Assembly (NCBI GenBank): GCA_037043235.1
Contig: JAWRVZ010000093.1
Coordinates: forward strand, 1,424,501 to 1,488,500
From: Rhodeus uyekii
Lineage: Eukaryota; Chordata; Actinopteri; Cypriniformes; Acheilognathidae
DNA: 64,000 nt
Direction of reading: 5' to 3'
A model generated the notes under the pieces. That model made no database searches and had not been told where the DNA came from. It saw only the letters and a list, made by a program, of their open reading frames with translations. The stretch's first letter is position 1, and each line of letters opens with the position of its first letter. A program made the position numbers and the translations under genes. Below, in pieces: positions 45,501-56,400 of the stretch.

Positions 45501-46466
45501 CATTTTAGGGGAGGAGCATGGTTGATTGGGTGATTTCAAATACATTTCTCAGAAATTACTTACTGCACCTTTAATATTATTTTATAATTTCAACCAGACC
45601 TGTGAGTGTTTGAAAGCAGTGCAGTTTAAACATATCCGTCTCCAACATTTCAATACCAGAGCTGCCAACTTCAGGTGATAACTGTGATCCAATAGCAAAC
45701 AGCCTTGGGAAAGATAGATGACACGAATAAGAGTTTCATAATGCATAACAGCATTTTGAAGGGTTTATTATGAATCTGATGGGTATTTATCTATATTGTG
45801 CACAACTGTTCAAGCATTTAAAGTCAGTGGGATTATTTAATAAAGAAACGCATAATGTTGCAAAGTATTTCTAATGTAAATAAACACCGTTTCAACTTTA
45901 TAATAATCAAATAATCCTGAAAATAATGTCACTGCGTCCACTCTTTTCAACATTGATAATAGAGATTTCGCTGATCTGGCTAGCGTTTGTGCTTCAGTGA
46001 AGGTTTGAAATCATAAACTGTTGAAGGAGATCAACTCACGAGTGAAACATTGAGGCCAGCATGAGTTTCTCATTGGATGTGAGTCTCGATCGGCCGAATT
46101 TGATGGACACCGGATAGTTGGCAGGATCTTTCAGATACTCCAGGATCTCCTTCCCTTCGGCCGTGAACTTCCCATTCACATCCACTCCGTTAATGGAGAG
46201 AAGAGCGTGACCGACTGCAAACGAAGAAAACACTGAATGTAATTTACAAAACAGGCGATGACCAGACAGATCAGTGTGTTTGTGTTTTCACCTCTGATCC
46301 CGTCCCGCTGTCCGAATGACACAACCACCTTCTCATCATGAATCTTTAACACCAAATCAAGAGGAAAGCTGAAGGTTTTTTCGACTTCAGCTCGAGGCAC
46401 GTAATTATCGTACTGGTAAATGAGTCCGCCAGCTTTATTTACAACATACACGCTGAAGATCGCCAT
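42534..46466 (-). CDS. trappc4: TRAPP complex subunit 4 (synbindin), complete, five exons
   Basis: Core subunit of the TRAPP tethering complexes, which act as guanine-nucleotide exchangers for Rab1/Ypt1-type GTPases at the ER-Golgi and Golgi. Exons on the minus strand: 46292-46466, 46040-46214, 45600-45703, 42726-42852 and 42534-42612. They total 660 nt, giving 219 aa, the same length as human. The protein begins MAIFSVYVVNKAGGLIYQ, a longin-type first strand. The stretch GHALLSINGVDVNGKF to about residue 95 is the PDZ-like insert typical of TRAPPC4. The longin fold resumes with TSNEKLMLASMFHS and GIKFIVLADPRQ, and the end is AGTFGPGS. All splice sites are GT-AG and phases match. Intron 3 is 2.75 kb and is mostly one transposon. 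It is tail-to-tail with slc37a4, as at human 11q23.3. Confidence 0.97.
43266..43855 (+). pseudogene. Decayed YqaJ/SWIM-type transposon gene, N-terminal part
   Basis: From ATG 43266 the frame reads MASKAGKYKDGLEKVVCERY and then shifts by one base near 43345. It continues as IDPYETGKGKL, SDITYIDFFNYLVD, LKSYKSLEAYNQFVNGWVKD up to a donor after ATTGCAACG (GTAAGT at about 43580). An acceptor (TTTTAG near 43799) restores the frame with VQHSQRMND, after which it stops. Fish genomes carry many genes with the same start and a following SWIM zinc finger and YqaJ nuclease domain. Both domains are missing here. One frameshift and the truncation make it a pseudogene. Confidence 0.65.
44690..45125 (+). 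mobile_element. Interspersed repeat fragment (TTTATACAGCGCTTT to GACCCACACAGACC)
   Basis: Contains blocks I recognise from high-copy fish repeats: CATTTATACAGCGCTTT, CTCAAAGCGCTTACA, GGTTTAGCGTCTCATCCGAA, AGACGGTG and GTCCCCGTCACTATACTGGG. It lies inside the TIR transposon in trappc4 intron 3, so it is either part of it or nested in it. The two chance ORFs across it are not genes. Confidence 0.5.
45855..45985. mobile_element. Interspersed fish repeat, decayed fragment
   Basis: Short stretch with AATAATCCTGAAAATAATGTC and TTTCAACATTGATAATAGAG, similar to the reverse copy at 50225-50520. It lies in trappc4 intron 2. Confidence 0.4.
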
Positions 46467-47040
46467 CTTCTTCCTGTTAAAGTGACAGTCATGTGACTTT
46501 GTGGAGAGATTTTGGAAACTACGTTACCCATAAAACCATGCGCCACTGATTGGCCAACGGTTTTTTATTTTATTTACAGCATCTTTCCCTCTTTTCTATT
46601 TATTTTAATGTATTTAATTTATCATTTTATTCTCAGTATCATCCTTATAATGGAGTATTATCCAGATCGCTATTGAAGAGGATATCGCTGTCACATGGTA
46701 TCTGTTAATATTCCTCATCGCTTTTAGGATGGACTAATCACAGTTGTTTCTGATTACATAAACAGTTTTTTTAATCAATTTGTGCCCATTTCAACTTTTA
46801 GTTCTGTTCACTGTTAGACACACACGCGCGCACATAAATAATAGTAATTAAAAAAATTACTTTCAACAAGATTATTATTAGAAAGCTTTATATCAGGCTA
46901 ATCCGATAGCACACATACGTCTTTAAGATGTCTGTTAAATATATGATAAACATATTTTAGATGTCTAAATAGATACAGTACATTCATTCTGATGCATACA
47001 GAATTACATATTTTTGACCCATGGATAGCTTATTTGCTCC
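46467..47040. other. trappc4 upstream region
   Basis: The first 100 bp upstream of the trappc4 ATG contain minus-strand AGTGACAGG and, at 46550-46556, a CCAAT-type site (plus ATTGGCC). No TATA box. Further right the DNA is AT-rich with an (AC/GC)n patch near 46820. Confidence 0.3.
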
Positions 47041-47044
47041 ATAT

Positions 47045-47285
47045 AACTCAAGTCAAGTCACCTTTATTTATATAGTGCTTTTTACAATACATATTATTTC
47101 AAATCAGTTTTACAGTAGTCACAGGGAAACAATTTAAACAAAGTTTGTTATGGCTGGATAGCAGTTCTAAAGGAGCAGGTGAATCAATAAAATTGAAGAA
47201 TATTAAGTGTTAAGTGTAACCAACTTAATAGGCTAAGGCTAAAGACCATCAGTGGTAAGAAGAGGTCAGCAGAGACACCCAGTGT
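47045..47285 (-). mobile_element. L2/CR1-type LINE 3' end (reverse)
   Basis: Starts with the tail complement CAAGTCAAGTCACCTTTATT, TATATAGTGCTTTTTACAAT and continues GAAACAATTTAAACAAAGTT. It is the reverse of the LINE end at 14051-14628. Non-coding. Confidence 0.7.
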
Positions 47286-47289
47286 GAGA

Positions 47290-48700
47290 TATTTTGAGCT
47301 GAAATTGCATTTTTCTGCATGAAAAGATGTTTTGTATTTAAGTATAAAGATTAGCTATGTGAAGAATGTGCTCACATTACTATTTATTTATAAAATCTAG
47401 CAAATTTAAGGTGGATCAAATTCAAATTCGGAAAAATAGTATCAAAATAAAAATGAAATAGCTTTCTGAAACAAAATACTGTAAAAGTATAATTTTGGTC
47501 TAAATTGAAATTACAAAGTGCAAGGGATGGATGAGGGTTAAAGATTAAAAAATTAAATCAAAAAATATTTAATACCTTATATACTTAGGCTATTAGCATG
47601 AGTAATTTGTTTTTATAGCGATTTTATAGTAAATCCAAAAGCAAAATTTGAAAAGAAATACATTAGGAAGTGGCAATGGCAAATGAGAGAACACCTTTTA
47701 TAAGGTGTTTTTGTTTTCATTTTGTATTTCTACTTGTTTAGTGTATTATTTATTCATTTATTTCAGTTTATGATAATTACCTTCCAATTTCCTATAATTT
47801 ATGTCATTTTAAAACATGTCTTAAATGTCTTAAAACACAGCTTTTTAGTCAAGTTTTTAATTTATAATTTATTATTGTGTATTTTCTTATGTTTTTTTCT
47901 CCTTTGTTGTTTTGCAATTTTGTGTTACTTGTATTACTATTTTGAGTTTCAGAAAGACGCACTACAAATAAAAAAATATTATTAATATTATTTCCATTAC
48001 CATTATTATTTGATTATTTGTGCCTTTCTGCTGCATATGAGTGCTATTTTGTCCTTTTTGAAACTGAGCCAGACAATGCTTGCTTCTTTGTAAATGGAAT
48101 AAAACTCTCATTTCATCCTTATAACCCAGTCTTTAAGCTAATACGTTTATCAGTTTGTAAATGACCACTCCCTGTGTTCATATTTATGACCAGACATAAA
48201 ACTCATTTTTTTGTGGTCTTCTCAATAATCTTATTTACACAATTGACATTTGATTGTTTAATATCCTCCAAATTTATATATATGTCATCTCTGAGGGAAA
48301 TCTTTTTGGATTAAATGGGTTAAACTACGCACACTTTGTAGGTGATACAACAAAAAGCTCATGAATAACAAGCTTGAAGCCACTGCTGCTGGCAGAAAGA
48401 CGCATCTATTAATACTCCCGCCTTTATAGAGCAAGACTCGCTGTCCAACAGACAAGCAGATCCTTAATGAGCGAAGCCACTAACTTTAGTTTCCTCTCCA
48501 AAGTATGTGCTTAGAAAGTGACTCGCATGCTAAAAAAATCAAACAAGTGCAGAAAGTGCTCTGTAATTCTCTCCTGACAGTCATATTTTCCTTCTTCCCG
48601 CATGCTCTACCCTTTCCTCCCTCCCTTAGAAACAGCTTCTGGTGTTCATGTCAGACTAACAGGAATCCACACTGAATTGATCATTAAATGAATGTAAGTA
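47290..48700. other. Intergenic DNA between trappc4 and sgcg
   Basis: Very AT-rich, with no supported exon. A T-rich run at about 47690-47960 produces a long hydrophobic ORF that I regard as chance. Confidence 0.45.
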
Positions 48701-48769
48701 ACTCATAGTGTAGTAGAGACTTCTGAAGGATATGTGAGATCCTGAAAGGAAGTTGGAGGGGGGGGTGTC

Positions 48770-48919
48770 TGCACTGAGACTGATCCAGAATCAGATTTAT
48801 GGAAGGCAGCTGTTGAGGGTTTGACAGACAGACGGATCGGAGGACTCCAGCTCTGCTCCGTAACACAAGCAGATTTCAGCCTGCAGAGGAGTGTGTCAGA
48901 TCACACTAAAACAGCAAGG
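48770..48919 (+). other. Probable non-coding first exon of sgcg
   Basis: A G+C-richer stretch ends in a strong donor (CAGCAAGG then GTAAGT at 48920-48925) and lies 4.6 kb before the coding exon, whose ATG begins directly after the acceptor AG at 53487-53488. Such an ATG-initial exon requires an upstream 5' UTR exon. An E-box CAGCTG occurs near 48808. The exon start is unknown, and the assignment is inferred. Confidence 0.4.
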
Positions 48920-50224
48920 GTAAGTCACACTTTAAGTTAAATTCTTAATCTTTTAGTAAAGTTTGGCTTCTTACTCGATCTTTCAAATAGTAATCTTGTT
49001 TCTCATCACTAATAATGTTTGAATCACCAGAATATGTGGAATGGAGATATAAATGAATGAAAGGCAAATGAAAGCTGTTTATATAAGTCATATAAAAATA
49101 TCCACTGTTGTTAAAGTATATTATCTTTAGTCATTAATGTTATCCATGTATGTATCAAAATGGCCACAGGTTAGAAAAAAAAACACTTTTTATGGGGTGC
49201 ACTTACTTTTGCACAGTGTCTTTATCCCTTTTTAATGCTATAAAAATAATGATATCAGGCATCAAAAGGAAGAAATAGACTTCTGAGGTTGCAAATGTGA
49301 ATTCTCAGTCACAATGTTTGTGCTGTGTTCATTATTTCAAACACTTTGTCTGTTTTTCCGCTTTAATAATGAGAGCACAGTCCTGGGACCTATTTTTAGA
49401 GGGTCGAAGGCATTACGGCGCGCTGGAGTTATGCAGACTGCAAGATTAGACTGAGTGGGGAGAACTTAATACAGCTTGTTATGTTTGCCCACAGCCTCTC
49501 TCCACAAGCTCTTATCTGGGCTCCTCAGAGAACTGGTTTTCCCACCTCATAACTGTTTATCCTCCAGCAGAACTCAACAAACACAGCACAATATCACGCC
49601 AGCTCAATCTTTCCAGGTTTTCTGGATATTTGATCAGGTTCGGCTTTGACACCACAAGGATCTTGGAATCTCTGTTTAAAACTAAGTCAGACTCCGGTGG
49701 CTTGGAAAGGCAGTGTTCTGCTGTAATTTCTTCTCTTGGCAGCTTACAGGAGGATGGAAACAGTGAAAGAGCATCAGTAGGGTGGGTTAATGGAAAAAAG
49801 TCCTGAGGGAGACCGAGAGAGAAAGAGAGAGGCTGTCTGTGAGCAACTTGTGGAGTCAAGATGTTTACTTTCTTGTAGGACTTTAATGATCCAGTGCAGC
49901 AATTGATATCATATAAATGTTTAACTACTGGCTGGTAATTATGTTTTAAATGGGAGTAAAAAGAAATTGGATCAAACAAGTCCAAACCCGAGGAATGTTA
50001 GGATGAACTGCCATGGGGAGACATGAAGGCTGTTTCAGCTTTTCCTTCATCTGACAGTAACATGATCACTCAGCATTTGATTCAAAGTAAGTTCTGATAA
50101 AAATATGCATTTCAATAAACAGCATATACATATATATGTAATAAAATTATCAAATAAATGTGTGGCTGTTGCTATGCTGGTTACAAATATGTTCTTAAAC
50201 AGCTGCTAAGCATGCTCAACAAAC

Positions 50225-50520
50225 GTTCCCTTTTTAAAAGAAATTTATTTTTTTATTCAACACAAATGCATTAAATTGATGAAAAAGTGACAATATAGAC
50301 ATTTATAATGTTACAAAAGATTCATATTTCAAATAAATGCTGTTGTTTTATAATATCTATTCAAAAAGAATCCTGAAAAAAATGTATTACGGTTCCCTCA
50401 AAGATATATGTCAGCACAACTATTCTTAACGTTGATAATTTATGGAAAAGTCAGCATATTAGAATGATTTCTGAAGGATCATATGACACTGGAGTAATGA
50501 TGCTGGAACTTTTATTTAGA
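50225..50520 (-). mobile_element. Interspersed fish repeat, reverse copy
   Basis: Contains TTTTATTCAACACAAATGCA, TTAAATTGATGAAAAAGTGA, AATGATTTCTGAAGGATCAT and ACTGGAGTAATGATGCTGGA, the complement order of the family at 29160. It lies in sgcg intron 1. Confidence 0.65.
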
Positions 50521-50789
50521 TGGGGACACACGTTCTGTCATGTTGCGGATGGCATTTTCCCCCCCATTCATAAGTAATGTCAGTATACCTTCATGCTCAA
50601 GAACTTAGCAAACTCAAAGGCCTCATTAACATATGCTTTAAAGAATCAAAAAGTTTTTGTGACAAAACTGCCTCAATGCTTCTTAATATTTGAAAAACAT
50701 CAAATATTACTCCCACCTGCAGGGAGGTAACATGTGGAATTTATACATATAGACTGGCCATATGGGTCTAGCTAAATATAGACGTTCTC

Positions 50790-53280
50790 TGTTGAACAGT
50801 CAGCCTAATAAGACTGAAGTCAATATTATATAAGGACAGCAGAGTTCTGACAGGGAAAGACATGGGCTAGCCAAGAGGGGAACTATACCGTGGAAGAATA
50901 CACATATGGGATCATAACATATGGGCATATCATAACATATCGTAGGATCATAACATATGGGCACCAAGCCTATCACAGGAGAAACCACTAGGCATACCTT
51001 GGGGTACTAGGCATGTCGTCGGATGTCTCGGCTGAGGCTGGAGGAAGTCCAACAGGGTTTGCCAGCTGGAGAACTCACCTGAGGAGCGGAATAAGTGCAT
51101 GCATCTGGTTCATAGAGGGGAATGTCAACATCTTGCAGACAGCCTTTCCCTTCTGCTGTGCTCCATGACAGACAAAGAGCTGGTCTGAGGTCCTGAAGCC
51201 CTGCGTATGGTCCACACACAGGCACAAAGCACGGCAAGGGCTGGATCTGCCTCTACCGGGGGCAGCTCTTGCAGGTTCACCACCGGATCCCTGAAAGGCG
51301 TGGTGGGAACCTTGGGCACATATCTGGCCCGAATTCCAGTCAGGTCCCCCACCCTATTGATAGAAGCCAGTGCAGTCAGGAGATTTATTTTTAACGATGT
51401 ACTGCATCGTAAAGTGCGGCAATAGCAGCAACATAGAGTTTCAGGGTGGGGGGAGACAGCCTTAACTCCAGCCCTTCTTGCAGGAAGGAAAGCACAGTCG
51501 TGACTTCTCAGTGAGCAGAACACCACTCAACAAACAGGTTTCACTTCAAGCATAAACGTGCCTCGTGCAGGGCGCCTTTGCCAAAGTGATAATGTCAACT
51601 ACCGCTTGGTAGGCTCTTGGGCCAGTGCCAGCGTGTCCGTGCTGAGGGCCCCCTCGGTCAGGGAGTAACACAACTGGCACCCCAGCCTGTGGAAGAGGCA
51701 TCCATGAACACAACCGCAGACCTGGACACTTATTCTAGGGGAACTCTTGACCATAGAAATGTAAGGTCTGACCACAGGCTGAAAATTTGGAGACAGGACG
51801 GCGTGATTGTCTTAAATGAGACTGTGTTCGATCGCTGCGAACTAACCTTGGGGACCGATGCATTAGAAAACGTGTTTCTATGTCAACATTTTGAATGGGA
51901 GTGTAACAATGTTTAACGTTCAGGGAGGAAGGAGGCGGGAACTGGCAGACATTTAACACACTTTAATAATAAAATAAAACATAAATCCAAAACGAAAGTA
52001 ATGGCGGCGGCCCCTCGCGGTCGACCGCCGCCCACACAAAACATAACATAAAGTCCCAGGCCTGGTCCTCTCTCGTCTTCACTGTCGTCGCTCCTCCTTT
52101 TAAGTCTCCGCTCCTCCGTGAGACGAGACACCGGTGGCTTCGCAGGTGGCGCTCATTACCAATCACGCCACCGGCTCTCGTGACGCTCTCACGGTCCCTC
52201 GACCCCGCCCTGCTCGCCACAGGGAGCTTCTGAAGTGCCCAATAAAAAACTTGCAGGTTCAAGATTGGCCATAACCCTTCGCTTTTCTTGGGTACAATAA
52301 AGTGGGGGCTTTAGAACCTTGACTTCATTTCAGCTAGAGGGAGAGGCTCTATCGCATCCGTTGACAGTAGGATCGAGATTTCCTCCCATAGGACAGGAGC
52401 ATCCTTATCCAGCACTGAAGTGAACCGAATTCCCCTCAATTTGGGGGGACGTCAGGCAAACTGCATCTTCTGACCCTGGGAGCCTTTCTCGTGCATTGCA
52501 GTGAGTAGTTCCTGTATTAAACCTTAGTCAGAACTACCCTCGTGCACCTCTTTGAAGGCCTTAGTGAAATAGACTTGGCATGAAGGGCAGAAGTGCCCTA
52601 TCCAGAGGCTTGTAAGCCTTGACCATAATCATGGATCAGAACTTACAGGCCCTGGATGGGAGATGTGGATTACCCTGCCAGGCAGGAGAACATTGTGGAC
52701 ACAAATGCATAGCTACCACACACTCCACCAAGCAGATCTCCACATACCCCTTGGCTGCCTCACTGTTGAGGTCACGGAGGGGAAAGGAGGCACCAGCTTG
52801 GTTTCGGGCAGAAAAATGTGCCTTCTACAAACTGGTAACTTGCTCATGCACCTCCAGAAAGGAAGGCATTGGGGTGGGATGCTGAGAACTAGCCATCTCG
52901 AGATACCAGTTCAGGACCTTGAGGGTTCAGGACATGGTGGAGGACTCCGCTCAAGCCCGACACTCTCAGTGGTCTGGGAAAGCATGGCCGTCAGCTCTAG
53001 TACAGACTAAAACAACTCTACCATCCCCAAAAGGGGCAATGCAGTGGGGTCTTCATCCCCGGAGGACTCTCTCACCCTCTGATGCAGCAATTGACATCTG
53101 ATCCTCCGACAGAGCTCCGAATGACACCCCCATGAGAAGGACCAAAAATCGAATCCGAAAAACTCGAAATTTCTGGGACTCACAGAAATTGGCTTGGCAA
53201 GTTTGCCCCAACTGTGATCCTAAGGTCACCATGCCTATTCACCGAAATAGCCCTCTGCTGGCCAGCAGAGGAACTAAATT
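50790..53280 (-). mobile_element. Decayed DIRS-like (tyrosine-recombinase) retrotransposon
   Basis: Minus-strand coding remnants appear in the element order. Near 52305-52227 there is reverse transcriptase with HFIVPKKSEGL and WPILNLQVFYWALQKLP, corresponding to the family's VPKK..LRPILDLR..NRALHKLP. The next residues, FKMLT-stop-KHV, resume on the far side of a solo LTR at about 51896. An RNase H-like MDASSTGWGASC lies near 51700. A region at about 51430-51010 reads LLTALASINRVGDL and YVPKVPTTPFRDPVV, typical of the recombinase part of fish DIRS elements. Stops, frame changes and a deletion in RT make it dead. The ends are approximate because split repeats were not found. It lies in sgcg intron 1. 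Confidence 0.75.
51902..52221 (-). mobile_element. Solo LTR, probably Ty3/Gypsy type, 320 bp
   Basis: On the minus strand it begins TGTGGCGAGCAGGGCGGGG and ends AACATTGTTACA, the TG..CA form of LTRs. Both flanks are GGGAG on the plus strand (51897-51901 and 52222-52226), an exact 5-bp target duplication. An internal minus-strand AATAAA-like signal is present. No internal retrotransposon sequence remains, so the two LTRs probably recombined. It interrupts the RT region of the DIRS-like remnant. Confidence 0.93.
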
Positions 53281-53488
53281 GTAGCGTAGGAGCAGATTAT
53301 GTGAACAAAATACAGATCTAAGTTTCTTAAAGTATCAGTTAATTAGAGTTTTTAATTACAAAGTTTATGTTGTAAAATTTCATGGGGACTTTCATGCTTT
53401 GTAGTTTTACATTTTGATACAGTTGCATAACATATTATTCAATCGATCATTCTTGAATGAGTAGTTAACCACTAAACTTCATTGGCAG

Positions 53489-56400
53489 ATGGTGCGTGAG
53501 CAGTACCTCACCACCACAGATGACTCTGGGGCCCTGGCTTCAGTCTCCGAGTACATCTACATGATCGGCATCTACGGGTGGCGAAAACGCTGCCTATATC
53601 TGTTTGTTCTGCTTCTGCTGATCATCATGGTGGTGAACTTTGCCCTTACAATCTGGATCCTTCGAGTTATGTGGTTCAATACAGTAAGATGGCTTTCCTC
53701 AAGGCACTGCAGATCACATTTTAATTGATTTTTGATATAAATATAAATCCATATTTAGATTCTGCCCTCGGATGAGCCTTTTCATCCCAGTTTAGCACTG
53801 TGTGATGTTGCATGAAGTCAAACTGATTTTGAGAAAGCTCACTGTGTTATTGACTGATTCAGGAAGGCATGGGATACCTGCAAGTCAATGAAGATGGGCT
53901 GAGACTGGAGGGAGAATCAGACTTCCTGTTCCCTCTCTATGCCCAGGAAATTGACTCCAGAGAGGTAAACAGACAGACAGACAAAGAGACGATAGATAGA
54001 TAGACAGATTCAGTCACCCATTTCTCTCATTCTTCTCTTCTTAACAGGATTCAGCTCTTCTAGTTCATTCTTCTGAGAATGTTACACTCAATGCCCGCAA
54101 TGCCAATGGTGACGTAACAGGAAGTGTGTCCGTAGGTATGAGACATACAAAATTTGCAATCCATTTTACTTTCATATTGTGACATGTTTCGGAATGAAAC
54201 ATTTAATGAGACTAAATGCCTGTCTTTCAGTAAAAAGTGTGATGTCTGTCTACATTCTCTCCTCGTACATTTCTGTTTTTAGGTCCCAGTCAGGCTGAGG
54301 GTTTCGGCCAACACTTCAACATCAGTTCAAACCATGATGAAAATTTGTTTTATGCAGATGGAAATAGAGCCGTTGTGGGAAAAGGAAAGCTTCGTGTAAC
54401 AGGTGAGCCTGAAACTAGACCTGCAAAATGTGGAAAAAAAGATGCACTGTATTAATAGTGGTGATTTAATGATAGGAAGTACATTGTTTACAATGGTCAT
54501 TTTATTGTGTTACTGCAAATATTCACGAAAATGTGAGAGGAGCCCAGTTAGTATATGTTAACTTATAAAAGCAGATGCTTTACAGTACCTAGAAACTGAG
54601 ATTTTATAAATAGTCCGGTATTTCATAACTCACAATGGGTTTAGACACTAGATTAAATATTAATACTTCATCCAAACTAGCCTCAAGCTATTTCGATATT
54701 TGTTTGCTTAGGTGTGAAATTCATGAAACCTGCCAAGATGATTTTTAAAATTACATTTCACCCCAATATCAAAATAAATTATATTTTACTTCAGAATGAA
54801 TTAAGAAATTAATGAAGAATAAAGGCTGTTTCAGGATGTTTGTTATTTGATATTATATGTGAAAACTATATGGGTTTTCAATTGTATTTATATTCTCTTT
54901 ACATTCTGAAATGCTGAAATAATGACCTGAACATATTTTCATTATTCCAGTGTCCAATATCATAATCTGTATTCTATTAAACAATTGCAATGATGTGATT
55001 ATTTGCTGTAACTCATTAAATTTCACCTCTAATGATGAATGATGGTGTTTGGACATATAAATGTAATGAATTATTATTATTATTATTATGGACAGGTCCT
55101 GAGGGAGCTTTCTTTGAGCATTCTGTTAGGACTCCTCTGGTAAAAGCAGTACTCAACAAAGAGCTCAAGTAAGTATACACTAAATAACTAATATAATCTA
55201 TTCCCATACAGATTGCCATTACTGTAATTTGGTCATTAAACTTATTTGCTTATAAACTAAAGCTAACTACCCTAAACTTATGCTTTATACAGTACATGTT
55301 GCTCTAATTTTGTCTCTGCATATCCTGGGATATTTGCTTTTATTTTTTCTCGAAAACATTCTTGGTTAAAATGATCAGCCCATTAAACTGAGTATATTCC
55401 CTAAAATAACTTTTATAGAAGTTTCCAACAGGGCTTTAACCAGCTGTGACCTTTGAGGAACATTGACAAAGGCATCTGGTTCTCAACAAAAGCTTAATTA
55501 TTTTTCTTCTTCAAAAATGACTTTCCTAATAGGCCAAAACATAATGCCGACAGTCATGCAATTTCCTTCCAGTTTCCATGTATGAATCAAATGAATTTGA
55601 AAGTATTTTGTGGACATCTTGTGCTCAAACAATGTATTGCACAGACCAGTAACTATTCATATTCCCCTATCATTTAAGACTGGAGTCTCCAACACGCTCT
55701 CTCAGCATGGAAGCCCCAAAAGGGGTTCACATCAAAGCCTTGGCTGGAAATGTTGACGTGACAGCACATTTTGACATTCTGCTACGCTCAACTGCAGGAC
55801 TGGTAAGCACACCTGTCTATGATTTTCAAGTAAATCCTTTTGTACAAAAGTAAAGACTTTTGTTAGGTTTTTTTCAGGTGTAGGGATGGAGCTAGTAACC
55901 AATTCTTGATCTAGCATTACTCATATAATTAATATTTTGGAAGAATTCAAGGACTTATGATTGTTGTGTTTTAGCAAATCTGAGCAGTCTGACACATTTA
56001 ATGTCTCTAATTTGTGAAACGGCTTGTATCTTCTTCTAGGCATAAACACTAGACTTCAAAAGTCTTTTGTTTTTTCTATTGTTAATGATAGCAGTATTAC
56101 TTTTATTTAGAGTGATAATGGCATGCATTGTGTATTGTCCTACTCGACCTGCTCTGAATGGGATTCAAACCTTTGGAATTTGTCTCGTCAGTCTGAAATG
56201 ATCAGTTTTTATGACTTTAAGGCTAAAGCCATTGCATATGAAACAGTATCAATGCCCACTTGTGATGTGAATAAGTCTTTTGAAAACATTATGCATACAA
56301 ATCTGTCGTTTATTGACAAAGCATTATGAAATTGTTTACTCACGGCTTGTGATGCTGCTGTCAGATTCAATACAGCTGACTGTTTCAACTGTCAACACAA

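Larger units (their letters stand above)
42934..45570 (+). mobile_element. TIR DNA transposon with YqaJ/SWIM-type ORF remnant (ISL2EU-like?)
   Basis: The left end AGGTGTAGTAAGTGATTTCT and the complement of the right end (AGGTGCAGTAAGTAATTTCT) match at 24 of 26 bases through GAGAAA. Both ends abut TTAA (42930-42933 and 45571-45574), so the target is TTAA, or TA with two more TIR bases. A decayed two-exon gene lies inside at 43266-43855. I do not see a transposase. The pairing with a YqaJ-type gene suggests the ISL2EU group, in which a YqaJ-like protein accompanies the transposase. This assignment is from family knowledge and is tentative. Confidence 0.75.

Noticed and set aside
49557..49985. 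142-residue minus-strand ORF in sgcg intron 1
   Set aside because: No recognisable domain, no clear splice sites, and opposite strand to sgcg. Kept only as a possible target for a homology search.
51125..51526. 133-residue ORF as a host gene
   Set aside because: Contains VGDL and YVPKVPTTPFRDPVV, which mark it as the recombinase region of a decayed DIRS-like element.
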